Assembly (NCBI RefSeq): GCF_046630445.1
Contig: NC_092338.1
Coordinates: forward strand, 15,290,001 to 15,354,000
Direction: 5' to 3'
Source of the DNA: Rutidosis leptorrhynchoides
Taxonomy: Eukaryota; Streptophyta; Magnoliopsida; Asterales; Asteraceae
Length of the DNA stretch: 64,000 bases
Shown here: positions 39,233 to 51,476 of the stretch, one piece after another
Numbering within the stretch: position 1 is the first letter of the stretch
Layout: each line of letters opens with the position of its first letter
Program-made: the position numbers and the translations under genes
Notes under the pieces: generated by a model
Told to the model about the DNA's origin: nothing
What the model saw: only the letters and a program-made list of their open reading frames with translations
Databases searched by the model: none

Positions 39233-39245
39233 GCTCTGATACCAA
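39233..39245 (-). promoter_or_regulatory. Element B primer-binding site
   Basis: The minus strand reads TTGGTATCAGAGC, one base from the 5' LTR edge. Confidence 0.9.
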
Positions 39246-39246
39246 C

Positions 39247-42094
39247 TGTGAAGACCCGTCCTAATCCATCCGGACGAAGTCCATATCGATTATAAACGAT
39301 TCACAACAGTTGATTACATCGCGAGATACTTGACCTCTATATGATACATTTTACAAACATTGCATTCGTTTTTGAAAAGACAAACTTTCATTACATCGAA
39401 AGTTGACAGGCATGCATACCATTTCATAATATATCCAACTATAATTGACTTGATAATAATCTTGATGAACTCGACGACTCGAATGCAACGTCTTTTGAAA
39501 TATGCCATGAATGACTCCAAGTAATATCTATAAAATGAGCAAATACACAGCGGAAGATTTCTTTCGTACCTGAGAATAAACATGCTTTAAAGTGTCAACC
39601 AAAAGGTTGGTGAGTTCATTAGTTTAACTTAAACAATCGTTTCCATCATTTTAATAGACCACAAGATTTCAGATTTCCATTTCTCATAAACATACGTCCC
39701 ATGCATAGAGACAAAAATATCATTCATATGGATTGAACACCTGGTAACCGACATTAACAATATTCATATATAAGAATATCCCCATCATTCCGGGATCCTC
39801 CTTCGGACATGATATAAATTTCGAAGTACTAAAACATCCGGTACTTTGGATGGGGCTTGTTGGGCCCGATAGATCTATCTTTAGGATTCGCGTCAATTAG
39901 GGTGTCTGTTCCCTAATTCTTAGATTACCAGACTTAATAAAAAGGGGCATATTCGACTTCGATAATCCAACCATAGAATGTAGTTTCACGTACTTGTGTC
40001 AATTTCGTAAAACAGTTATAAAAGTTGCGCATGTATTCTCAGCCCAAAAATATAAAGGGTAAAAAGGCAAATGAAACTCACGATACTGTATTTTGTAGTA
40101 AAAATACATATGACGTCATTGAACAATGCAGGGTTGGCCTCGGATTCACGAACCTATATCAATTGTGTATATATTAATACGTATAATGTAAGTTACAAAA
40201 TTTCATTTATTAATATGTATTATTTATATATTATAGTTTGGTAGAATTTATTCTAACCTTTATTTTAAAACGTATACTTATATTATATTTTAAGTTATAT
40301 TTTATATATATATATCGATTTTATGTATATATATCTATAATGATTTACGTTTATATAAATAGTGACATTAATATATTTATATACATATATTTGTGGTTAG
40401 TATTGTATTTATGAAATTTTATTAGTTTGTTATGTGAATTATTAATACAATCCTAGTATATACCATAAGTATTTATATAGTGTACAAAAGATTTATTTGT
40501 TAAAATAATAATTTAGATAATAATGATTTACTAATAATAATAATAATTTTATTAATAATGATAATACTAATAGCAAAAAAAATGAAAATGATAACTGTTA
40601 ATGATACTAATAATAATAACTCTAAAATAATATTAATACTAATACCATACTTATGTTAATAATAAGGGTTCTAATATTTATAAAATGATAAATGATAATC
40701 ATAATAATACTAGTAAATATTAATGATGATACTGATAAATATGATATTATTAATTGTAAATGTACTGATGATACTATTATTTATAAACCGGTACAAATTC
40801 TAATATTGATGATAATAATATATTTTTATTTCCTTCATAATAATAATAATGATAATCATAATCCTAATGATGATAAAATACTAAAATGATAAGTTTATTA
40901 CTAATAATAATATTATTAATACCTATCATAATAATAATAGTAATGTCTATAATACTTTCAAATATGATAACAAGTATGATACTAATAATAACAATAACAA
41001 TAACAATCAAAACAATCACAATAATAATAATAATACTAATAATAATTAATATATAATAACAATAATAAAATTAGAAAAGAAAACTACCTCACATGAAAAG
41101 AGTTTCAAAAAAAAAAAAAGAAACTACCGTCCTCTGGACTCGATCTCGTGACCACATGCTCACACGCAAACACTCTCGACCATCCCACCAATTCTGATTC
41201 TCTGTACTAATATCGAATTTAAATTTTATATATAAACTGTTTTTCTTCTATTCCTCTTCTTCTCCACAAGTCTCACGGATTCAACAAAACATCAATAACC
41301 AAAAAAAAAAAAAAAAAAAAATCAGGGTTCCTTTTAAAGCTTCAAAACATTACAGAAAAAAAATAATTTGGGTTCTAAAATAAAAAAAAAAACACTAAAG
41401 GCCTACTGCAGCGTCGGTTCTTGGAACAAAACAAAAAAAATTGATTTCGTAATAGATAACATTATAGATAATGTTTATAACACGAAATAGTTTTCTAAAC
41501 ATGTATAAAAACTACTGGAATCGTCAATTTGATCAGAAACATATACACGAACGCGAATTTGTCTCAAGAACAATTGTTGACTTTTTTTAAACTAAACTTT
41601 GACTTCAAAATTCAAGATCGATATAAAGATTTGAGAGTTGAGATTTTGCAGATAGATTCAAAGAAAGATTTCTAACCTTTCTGCATTTTTAGATTTTGAA
41701 ACTTTATTCGAAATTGAATTAAGAGAAAAAAAAATTGGAGCGTGCAGAGAAGAAGAAAAAAAAAATATCGCTGTGCTCTTTAATCCCATTGGATTTCCTT
41801 TTTATTTGATTTGCAATTATACATAATCATTTTGTAATAATAGAGATCGGTTGATAAAAAATGGAGAAAATGTCAACACAGGTTCACGAGTTTGGAGCAG
41901 GAAAGAAACAAAAATAATAATAATAATAATAGAGATAAAGGATACAGAGGTCAAGCGTATAATATAGATCCCTACTGTTTTTTTTAATTAATAATAATAA
42001 TATATAATAACAATACTATTAATATCTAATAATATTAATAAAATTAATAATAATGATAAATATAATATTAATGATAATAATAATTGTAAAAATG

Positions 42095-42143
<49 letters not shown>

Positions 42144-43064
42144 CATACTAATTATGATAATATTAATATTTTATCGATAATAATAATATTAGTAATAATA
42201 ATCTAATTTATACATCCAATTTCATCTTTATATGATATAAAGTGATATTATGAATACAAATATTGATATTTGACGATACAAATAACATTACTACAACAAC
42301 TATATTTGTATTTAAATTTAATTTATTAATATCATCTATTATTATGTAATATTTAATAATTATGTAATATGTATTGTAACATATACTGAATATTATATAT
42401 TTATGCATTTTAATATAAATATATTATAATATTTATTTACATACTAATTATATTATACTTATGTATGTAATTATGAAAAATATAAATGTTTTATATATGT
42501 AAGTATTATATATATTTATTAAAATAGTACATTATTTCATCATAGATATATTATAAATTTCTACATATACATAATATAATAATTATGTATAAAATCATAT
42601 ATATATAGTTATATTTATGTATATATGTATACTACCATATATATAAAATCATGTTTTAAATGTTGAGTAGATGATTAATTATGTATATTAAACAATTAAC
42701 TACAAAGTATAACATTGTACATTTAATATTTTGATAACGTTGGTAAAATATGTTTGAATCATTTATATACAATATACTATATATATTCAAAATGAAAATC
42801 TTTAGTTATTAAATGTTATCTTTTATAATAACAAAATTACTTAATAGTTCATTAATACTAATATAATTAGTTTTATATATAATTATTTATATTTACATTC
42901 TTAGTTACAATTAAAGGTTCGTGAATCGTCGGAAATAGTTAAAGGTCAAATGTTATCATGAAATAGTTCAAACATAATGAGACTCGGTTTAATAGACTTT
43001 GCTTATCGAGTCGAATCATATAAGATTATGTTTAAATTTGGTCGGAAATTCCCGGGTCATCACA
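39247..43064 (-). repeat. Element B 5' LTR
   Basis: 3818 bp, nearly identical to 31161-34980. No substitution was noticed in the stretches compared. Confidence 0.95.
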
Positions 43065-43069
43065 GGTTG

Positions 43070-43622
43070 TGTGGGGATTGTAGCATATTATATTGTTTAA
43101 ACTATATGCTATTGTGATGCTAGCTCGATATGTGGAAGGTTTAGTATTATACTTGTGATGGTATGATTAGTTATGTTGCTAGCATGTATGCGGTAAATGT
43201 ATAAGTGATTGCAAGTAAGTAGGTTGTATATGTAAACGTATAATTGTTGCACTCACTAAGCATTAGCTTACCCCTCTCGTTGTTTATCTTTTAGATGCAG
43301 GTGCGGATAAGGGCAAAGGGGTTGTTGGGCACTAGGTGTCCTTTGATGATGTTATGTTGGAGCTTTTGGAAGTTGGCCTAGCGTTTTGGGTAGTTTAGTC
43401 CCAAACCATGCTCGATGTGTTGTTTGGTTTAAAACTATCATTCTTGTATTGGTCAAACTTGCATCACATTTGTTAATGGCCTTTGTGCCTTTTGTAAACA
43501 TTTAACTTGTTGTACGTTTTAAACGAAATGTGTAGAATGGTTTACATATTTAATTGGCGCGTAAATGTGTATTATTTTTTTTAAAAAAAATTATCGTATG
43601 TAATACGGGTTGGGTTGTTTCA
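43070..43622 (+). repeat. Element E 5' LTR, second part
   Basis: Continues from 31160 after element B and its TSD. Ends with an A-run (43583-43590) and GGGTTGTTTCA, directly before the PBS. Confidence 0.85.
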
Positions 43623-43624
43623 AG

Positions 43625-43636
43625 TGGTATCAGAGC
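43625..43636 (+). promoter_or_regulatory. Element E primer-binding site
   Basis: TGGTATCAGAGC, initiator-Met tRNA type, two bases after the LTR end. Confidence 0.9.
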
Positions 43637-44007
43637 ATGGTCTAAGGGATTTAGGCGACTTGAGATAGGTGCCTAGACTTAGACTTTATTGTGTGTACGC
43701 TTTATGCGGGACTTGTAGGACTTTGGGTCTAATCGGGAATTATTAGTATTTTGGTTTATGTGAACTAACCTTGTGCTAATGGTTTTGTGTTGGGTTTAGC
43801 AATCATCAAGCGAGATGAACGTGGTACTAGCAAGTTAATGCGACGTGCTAGCGTAACAATGATTAGCTACCATTGTTACGGGTGCAAATCGTGTCAAACA
43901 AGTGATGTACGATGATTGTCGAGCAAGATGGGGTAGTGTGGTGTATATGTATATACATTCGTGTTAAGTCCTTTTGCTTCGTCATTTAATCCTTTTCGTT
44001 TTATAGA

Positions 44008-44852
44008 ATGAAGACGAGAAATGGACCCGATGTTGATAACGGGGGTACGAGTGAGGACGTTGAGTTCACGGCCAAGGTTGAGGCCATCTTTAAACGTCAA
44101 AAGGCGGAGTTCCTCGAGGATGTTAAGAAAATGTTTCTAGATACGATTGACGAGCAATTAGTCAATGTAGTCAAGGAGCAATTAAAGGCCGTTCTTCATG
44201 AAGATAATGTGGGAAGACGAGACTTTTACTATAAGAACTTCAAGGATTCTCAACCTCCCACCTTTGAAGGTGAAAGAGACCCTCTTAAGAGTGCCCGATG
44301 GATCTCCGATATGGAGGGGGCTTTCCGTACTTGTGAATGTCCTCTCGATAAGAAGACAAGGTACGGGTGTAGTATGTTGAGGGGCGATGCTAAATTGTGG
44401 TGGGACGCGAAGATCCAACTTTATGGCGAAGAACAATGCATGGAATTCACTTGGGATGAATTCAAGAAAGAGTTTTTCGATGAATACCGAACTCCTGCCG
44501 ATCTTACTAGGCTTAAGGACGAGTTACATTCCTTGAGGCAAGGGTCAATGGATTTGAACACTCTCAAATCCGTGTTTTTGTCCAAGACCCAATTTTGCCC
44601 GGAGTATGTCGGGAATGATAAGATGTTGAAGGAAGACTTTTACCGATTCTTGAATGACAATTATCAAAAAAAGATTAGTGTGAACGTGGTGAAGAGTTTT
44701 GATGAGTTGTTTGATATGGCCAAAGGGTTTGAGTCGCTCATCTTGAGAAAGAGTGGCTTTACCTTCGGCAAAAAGAAGTTTGAAGCTATTAGTCATTCGA
44801 ACTTTTCTAACAAGAAGCACAAGAAGGGCTCTGATAAGGCTAAAAAGGAATA
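44008..44852 (+). CDS. Element E Gag, 3'-truncated by element F
   Basis: ATG at 44008, 370 nt after the PBS. Ty3/Gypsy retrotransposon Gag: PPTFEGERDPLKSARWISDM (about residues 78-97), the RGDAKLWWDA motif (131-140), FTWDEFKKEFFDEYRTP (150-166) and the leucine-rich C-terminal capsid part. The basic tail (NKKHKKGSDKAKKE) is where the nucleocapsid should begin. The zinc knuckle is lost because the Athila element F interrupts at about codon 281. The last ~10 codons of the open frame are LTR sequence. Gag assembles the cytoplasmic particle. The frame is intact up to the break, so the break is recent or the gene was conserved before it. Confidence 0.85.
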
Positions 44853-45298
44853 TATATTTCATAGCAATATCCCTCCTAAATAATAGGTTTTCATATGTAA
44901 TTGTATTATATTTTCATTGTAATTGTTTAAATAAATAAGTGCGAAGACAAAAGGCGAAAACGAAGATTTGAAGACACAAACATCCAAAAAGCTCAAATGT
45001 TCAAGATACAATTCAAAAGGTTCAATTTATTGATGAAAAACGTCTAAAAATGACAAGAGTACAAGTTACAAAATGCAAAGTACAAGATATTAAATTGTAC
45101 GCAAGGACGTTCGAAAATCCGGAACCGGGACATGAGTCAACTATCAACGCCCGACGCAATGGACCAAAAATTATGAGTCAACTATGCATAAGAATAAAAT
45201 ATAATATATAAATAATTATATAAATTATTTATATATTATAAATATATATATAATCATGTCGACAAGCTATGAGACAAAGGATCCTGAGCTGGATTTTC

Positions 45299-45350
45299 AA
45301 ACTCCACGACTCGCGGAGTTTGAAGGCCAAAAACTCCACGACTCGCGGAG
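45299..45350. promoter_or_regulatory. Paired palindromes, 32-bp phased, upstream of F TATA box
   Basis: Two copies of AAACTCCACGACTCGCGGAG (45299-45318 and 45331-45350). The first extends to GTTT, giving 11-bp arms with one mismatch around a central C. Copies are 32 bp apart, and the second ends 20 bp before the TATA box. Confidence 0.75.
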
Positions 45351-45370
45351 CTGTCAGAAATCAAAACGCC

Positions 45371-45379
45371 TATAAAAGG
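45371..45379 (+). promoter_or_regulatory. TATA box of F LTR
   Basis: TATAAAAGG in the same context as in G. Confidence 0.75.
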
Positions 45380-46676
45380 CCATGCATTCTGCCGAGTTTA
45401 TATATAATAAATAATAATAATAATACTCTGTAATAAATAAATAAATAAATATATAATATATATAGTATAGGGTAGTTTTATATTAGATTAGTTCTGGTTA
45501 TGTAAAAGTTATTTTTACGGGTTTTTGAAGTCGAAATTCTGTCCGTGTAACACTACGCGATAAATACTCAATGTAAGTTATGTTCTCCTTTTTAAATTAA
45601 TGTCTCGTACTTAAGTTATTATTATGATTATTTGAGCCAAAGTAATCATGATGTTGGACTAAATATTAAAGACGGGGTAATTGGGCTTTGTACCATAATT
45701 GGGGTTTGGACAAAAGAACGACACTTGTGGAAATTAGACTATAGGCTATTAATGGGCTTTATATTTGTTTAACTAAATGATAGTTTGTTAATTTTAATAT
45801 AAAGATTTACAATTGGACGTACCTATAAATAACCACATACACTCGACCGGACACGATGGGCGGGATATTTATATGTACGAATTTAACCGGATACGGGAAT
45901 GGATTAATAGTCTATGGAATTATTAAAACAGGGGTGAAATTATGTACAAGGACACTTGGCATAATTAATAACAAAGTATTAAAACCTTGGGTTACACGCA
46001 GTCGATAACCTGGTGTAATTATTAAACAAAGTATTAAAACCTTGTTACAGTTTAAGTCCCCAATTAGTTGGAATATTTGACTTCGGGTATAAGGATAATT
46101 TGACGAGGACACTCGCACTTTAAATTTATGACCGATGGACTGTTATGGACAAAAACCAGACGGACATATTAAATAAGCCAGGACAAAGGACAATTAACCC
46201 ATGGGCATAAAACTAAAATTAACACGTCAAACATCATGATTACGGAAGTTTAAATAAGCATAATATATTTTATTTCATTTTTCCTCGTACTTTTATTTAT
46301 TGTCATTTTAATTATTGTTATTTATTTTATATTGTTAGTTAAATATCGTCATTTACTTTACGCTTCGCTTAAAATATAAAATCGACAAACCGGTCATTAA
46401 ACGGTAAAACCCCCTTTTATATATTATTAATATAATATATTTTGTACGAATATAATTGTTTAAAATATAGTGTGAAATAAGCCAGCTCCCTGTGGAATGA
46501 ACCGGACTTACTAAAAACTATACTACTCTACGATTAGGTACACTGCCTATAGTGTTGTAGCAAGGTTTAGGTATATCCCATTTGTAAATAAATAATTAAA
46601 ACTTGTGTAATTTGTAACGTATTTCGTAGTAAAATATAGTACTATCACGTACCTCCACGCTACCACATAGTATTTT

Positions 46677-46694
46677 TGGCGCCGCTGCCGGGGA
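46677..46694 (+). promoter_or_regulatory. Element F primer-binding site
   Basis: TGGCGCCGCTGCCGGGGA, the tRNA-Asp-type site of Athila elements. Confidence 0.9.
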
Positions 46695-48226
46695 ACTTAA
46701 ACGCCGAAAGCGCAACTCTAAATATTAAAAAATAATAATTTATTTTTAGTTTACTTTTATAAAAAGACACTTTTGTAAAAATACGTTTTAAATATTCGAA
46801 AACATAAAAAGAAAAACAAATATATAAATATTTTTAAGAGTTTATTAAATATTTAAGTTTTATAAAGTTTCTTTATTTTTATTTTATAAAAATATAAGTT
46901 TTATTTAAATATTTTGTGTTTATTTAGAACATAAAATTAAAAACCGAAAAAATAAATAAATAAATAAATAAATATATAAATCTAGTTTTAAGATTTTTAT
47001 TATAAAGTATTTCTATTTTTATTTTAGTTTTTAAAACATAAGTTTTTATTTAGTTTTTATAAATATTTTATTTAAATATTTAAACAGAAAATATATAAAA
47101 AAAAAAGTAAAACGTAGAATTTAAATCAGCCTGTCAACTGAAATTCCAAACCCCGCGACTTGCGGCGTTTGTAGCCACGAGGCACCGCGACTCGCGGAGC
47201 CGTCTGACACGGGCCACACAAAAGCCCTAATTCGCATTAATTACGGATAATTATTAATTATAATTAATTTTAAACCCTAATTAGGTTTAGATTTTAATAT
47301 TATTTAGTTTTAATTTTTATTTAATTTGTATTTTAGTTTATTTAGATTATTTAAATTACAAAATTAATAGTTTTATAAAATAAATAATATAAAAATAATA
47401 TTTTTATAAAAATTGTACTTTTTACAACTTTTAGTATATTTTTATATTTTGTCCCTTTTTAATTGTTTTAGCGTAATTTTTGTATTTTTCGCTCGTTTTT
47501 AGTTTTAAACTTAATTTTTGCCATAGTTATTTTTATTTATAGATTTTTAGGCTTTGTCGTAAAATCCCTTAAGTGCTTTTTCTTTAGACTAAGATTTAGG
47601 TGCTTTAGAATTTTGCGACGCCTTTTTAAGTTTTAGTTCCTTTTTAAGATATTGCCATTTGGGATATAGTTTTACTTGTAAGCTTTAATATTTTTAGACA
47701 CCTTTTACCTATGTATCAATTATCAATCCAATTAGTAATCTCAATTTGCGATTATAATTTTAAGTTAGTGATAGTAATAAGGTTGGGTTAGTTGAGTTTT
47801 TTTTTTAAGTTTTATAGTCATTTTTTTTCTTCTTTCTTATTTTTCGACGCCTTTTATTTTTCAACCCTTTTTATTTTTCGACCTTTTTTGACGCGCTCTT
47901 TTTCTTTCTTATTTCTCGTCATTCTAGTTTTTAGGACTTAGAATTTTTTCTACTTCTTATCTATACTTCTTAAAATTACAAAAATTTATTTTAAGTGGTT
48001 AAATTGATAGACATCAAAATTTTCTGGTTCGTAGTAATAGTTGGATTTGTACGTGGACCGGGTTATTGGAGCCAAACAGTCCTCAATTATATTGAGACCA
48101 AACGAATCCTGCCCCTCTGCTGCATCTTTTGGCTATTCGAAACGTGGGCAAAATCAGAAAAGTCTATTGATTGGATAACTTATATAATTTTTCTTTCCTT
48201 TTAAAAACTAATAGGATATTCAGTGA
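46695..48226 (+). other. Element F long AT-rich leader
   Basis: Non-coding 1.5 kb between PBS and Gag, rich in ATTTTTATTT. It contains a second palindrome pair (CGCGACTTGCGG at 47154-47165 and CGCGACTCGCGG at 47186-47197, again 32 bp apart). The frame at 47995-48204 has no recognisable domain. Confidence 0.6.
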
Positions 48227-49960
48227 ATGCACCGAGCAAGACGTTCACCACCTTTTGTACGTTCACCACCTGTAACTAGATCAAGACATTTAGCAAATAT
48301 TACCCCCGTTGATTTTTCTTTAGAATCGTCATCCAGTCGACCAAGTACTCCAATTCAAATTTCCGATAATCCATTTTTTGGACCCGACCTCACAATTGAG
48401 AATCCGGAGAATATTCAGGGACGATTTATAGATCCTGAACCATTAAATTTTCCTCCGGAACCACCAATCATTCAAACAGAGATTGTTGAGGAACGAACCA
48501 TTAAATCAGAATCCTCTAGTGATTCAGATTCAACAAATTCAACTATGGAGAATCTGGAAGCTTTAAGTATGGAAGACCGAATGAGAGCTAAACGTACTGG
48601 CCAAGGTCACGCAATTACTCATCCAGACATTAATGCGCCAGATTATGAAATCAAAGGACAAATTCTACACATGGTGACTAATCAATGCCAATTTAGTGGT
48701 GCGCCGAAGGAAGATCCAAATGAACATCTTCGTACCTTTAATAGGATCTGCACTCTATTTAAAATAAGAGAAGTTGAGGATGAACAGATATATCTCATGT
48801 TATTTCCCTGGACTTTAAAGGGAGAAGCCAAAGATTGGTTGGAATCGTTACCTGAAGGGGCGATTGATACATTGGACGTTTTAGTTGAAAAATTTCTTAA
48901 ATAATTCTTTCCGGCATCTAAAGCCATAAGACTTCAAGGAGAAATTGTTACGTTCACACAGAAACCAAATGAAACTCTATATGAGGCGTGGACTAGATTT
49001 GGAAAGTTATTAAGAGGATGTCCACAACATGGTTTAGATACCTGTCAAATAGTACAAATATTCTACCAAGGATGCGACATCACTACAAGGAAAGACATCG
49101 ATATAGCAGCTGGTGGTTCCATTATGAAGAAAACCGAAACTTATGCTTACAAAATTATTGATAACACTGCTTCCCACTCACATGAGTGGCACCAAGAAAA
49201 AGATATCGTTAGATCATCTAAAGCAGCTAGAGCCGATTCTAGCCATGACTTAGATTCCATTTCCGCAAAGATAGATGCTGTCGAGAGACGAATGGAAAAG
49301 ATGACTAAGGATATTCACTCAATACGAATTAGTTGTGAGCAGTGTGGAGGACCACATTTGACAAAAGATTGTCTCAGTATTGAATTAACAATGGAACAAA
49401 GAGAGAATATTTCATACATAAACCAAAGGCCTGGAAATAATTATCAGAATAATTATCAACCGCCAAGACCGATCTATAATCAAAATCAGAATTATAACCG
49501 AAATATTCCATACAACAACCAACAAGGTCCTAGCAATCAACAAGTATCTAACAATACTTACAACCAGCAAAGACCTAATTTTCAAAACAAACCACCACAA
49601 ACCGATGATAAAAAGCCGAATTTAGAAGATATGATGACGAAGCTAGTTGAAACTCAAACGCAGTTTTTCACATCTCAAAAAAAAACTAATGAACAAAATG
49701 CTCAAGCATTTAGAAATCAACAAGCTTCTATTCAAAACTTGGAACAAGAAGTAAGTAACCTAGCAAGGTTAATAGGTGAAAGAAAACCGGGAAGTTTACC
49801 TAGTGATACAAATGCAAATCCCCGGAATGAAACAGCTAAAGCCATTACCACAAGAAGTGGTACAACACTTAAACCACCTGAAATACCTGTAACTTCTGAT
49901 GAAGCTATTCCTACTCCACAAGAACCACAACCTGATCAAGATAAGGAAAAAAACCGGTAG
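48227..49960 (+). pseudogene. Athila Gag with one in-frame stop and 3' frameshift
   Basis: ATG at 48227. Capsid-like domain with PKEDPNEHLRTFNRIC and LKGEAKDWLESLPEG (about residues 160-215), then TAA at 48902-48904 where relatives have Gln. The same frame resumes with FFPASKAIRLQGEI, a nucleocapsid CEQCGGPHLTKDC knuckle (about 49336-49374), an Asn/Gln-rich tract and NEQNAQAFRNQQASIQNLEQ coiled coil. A TAG at 49958-49960 ends the open part, after an A-run at 49948-49954 that probably caused a frameshift. Not functional as one protein. Confidence 0.85.
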
Positions 49961-50290
49961 TTGAAAAGGTTAATGAAGATAACACAGTTAAGGCTAAACC
50001 TTATGTTAAACCATACCAACCACCACTTCCTTATCCGAGTAAAATGAAGAAAGAGAAACTTGAAGCTGACCAATCCAAATTCTTGGATATGTTTAAACAG
50101 ATAAATGTAAATCTTCCTTTCATTGATGTGATTTCAGGAATACCTAGATATGCTAAATTTCTGAAAGATCTAATCACGAATAGAAAGAAAATGGAAGAAC
50201 TCTCGGCTGTTACTATGAATGCTAATTGTTCAGCAGTGCTGTTGAATAAGATACCAGAAAAACTATCTGATATAAATCATCGATAGAAGA
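49961..50290 (+). pseudogene. Athila Gag-Pol junction with deleted protease
   Basis: Encodes PYPSKMKKEKLEADQSKFLD and INVNLPFIDVIS, leading to NKIPEKLSD. Athila protease normally follows with a D-L/T-G-A motif, but here the frame jumps within a few bases (about 50270-50285) to SSIEEPLTLELK, which lies after the protease. About 0.5 kb or more is missing. Confidence 0.7.
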
Positions 50291-51473
50291 ACCACTGACA
50301 TTAGAGTTAAAGCCACTTCCAAACCATTTAGAATACGCTTATTTACATGGTAAATCTGAATTACCTGTAATAATATCGTCTTCTCTTACTAAAAATGAGA
50401 AATCTCAACTCATTTCTGTGTTGAAAGCTCATAAACCAGCCATTGCATGGAAGATTCATGATATTAAAGGAATAAGTCCTTCGTATTGCACACATAAAAT
50501 CCTTATGGAAGAAGGTCATAAAACGTATGTGCAACGCCAATGAAGACTAAATCCGAATATGCAAGATGTAGTTAAAAAAGAAATTATTAAATTGCTAGAC
50601 GCATGTCTAATTTATCCAATCTCTGATAGTCCATGGGTAAGCCCAGTTCAATGCGTGCCTAAGAAGGGTGGCATGACTGTCATTACAAATGAAAAAAATG
50701 AGCTTATTCCTACAAGGACTGTAACAGGATGGCATGTATGTATTGATTATAGAAAATTAAATGACGCCACCAGAAAAGATCACTTTCCCTTACCTTTTAT
50801 TGATCAAATGTTGGAAAGATTAGCCGGAAATAGTTATTATTGTTTTCTTGATGGATTTTTCGGATATTTTTAAATTCCAATAGCACCCGAAGATCAAGAG
50901 AAAACCACGTTCACGTGCCCTTATGGTACTTTTGCTTACAAACGCATGCCATTTGGACTTTGCAACGCCCCTGCAACCTTTCAAAGGTGCATGATGGCGA
51001 TTTTTCACGACATGATAGAAGAATGCATGGAAGTTTTCATGCATGACTTTTCAGTCTTCGGTGATACATTTGAATCATGTCTAGCTAATCTTGAACGAAT
51101 GCTGATTAGATGCGAACAATCAAATCTAGTACTTAATTGGGAGAAATGCCATTTCATGGTTAAAGAAGGCATCGTTCTTGGTCATAAAATTTCAAAAGAA
51201 GGAATTGAAGTGGATAGAGCTAAAGTAGATGTAATTGCTAAACTTTCACATCCCACCAATGTTAGAGGAGTTAGGAGTTTTCTAGGGCATGCCGATTTTT
51301 ACCGACGTTTCATAAAAGATTTTTCTAAAATTGTCACTCCTATGAATAAACTCCTAGAAAAGGATGCTCCATTCATCTTTTCAGATGAATGTATCAAATC
51401 TTTTAATATTCTTAAAGAGAAACTTACTAATGCGCCGATCATGATAACACCAAATTGGAATCTACCGTTTTAA
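50291..51473 (+). pseudogene. Athila reverse transcriptase, inactivated
   Basis: Matches PLPNHLEYAYLHG, then a TGA at 50541, KEIIKLLDACLIYPISDSPW, VSPVQCVPKKGG, WHVCIDYRKLNDATRKDHFP, a stop at 50871 and PFGLCNAPATFQRCM. The catalytic box reads FMHDFSVFG, while Athila normally has FMDDFSVFG, so the first active-site Asp is replaced by His. The thumb region FLGHADFYRRFIKDFSKI is present. The frame ends at a TAA at 51471. Three stops and the lost Asp rule out activity. Confidence 0.9.
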
Positions 51474-51476
51474 TTA

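Larger units (their letters stand above)
31161..43064 (-). mobile_element. Element B: recent non-autonomous LTR retrotransposon with 3.8-kb LTRs
   Basis: The two LTRs (31161-34980, 3820 bp; 39247-43064, 3818 bp) are nearly identical. The length difference is explained by one A in a homopolymer (about 33021 vs 41108) and one TAA unit (about 33827 vs 41915). Ends are TGTGAAGACCC...GGGTCATCACA on the plus strand, with TSD GGTTG. PBS at 39233-39245 and polypurine tract at 34982-34997 give minus orientation. The 4.27-kb interior has no gag-pol. It aligns with A's interior and carries the same set of small frames, some broken, some intact. The near-identity of the LTRs means recent movement, so it must have used proteins from another element. 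Confidence 0.95.
29513..44852 (+). mobile_element. Element E: Ty3/Gypsy retrotransposon, interrupted by B and F
   Basis: A plus-strand LTR (29513-31160 plus 43070-43622, about 2.2 kb without B) is followed by a Met-type PBS (43625-43636) and a gag gene cut off by element F near 44852. The rest of E would resume beyond the window, so pol, the 3' LTR and the TSD cannot be seen. The LTR carries two unusual tandem arrays (29738-29950 and 30773-31131). Confidence 0.85.
44853..46667 (+). repeat. Element F 5' LTR
   Basis: The left edge is taken where Gag homology of E ends and similarity with G begins (TATATTTCATAGCA), so it is uncertain by several bases. The right edge is CCACA before the PBS. It contains a palindrome pair, a TATA box and TTATTTATTGTCATTTTA-type short repeats at 46290-46360. 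No gene. Confidence 0.75.
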
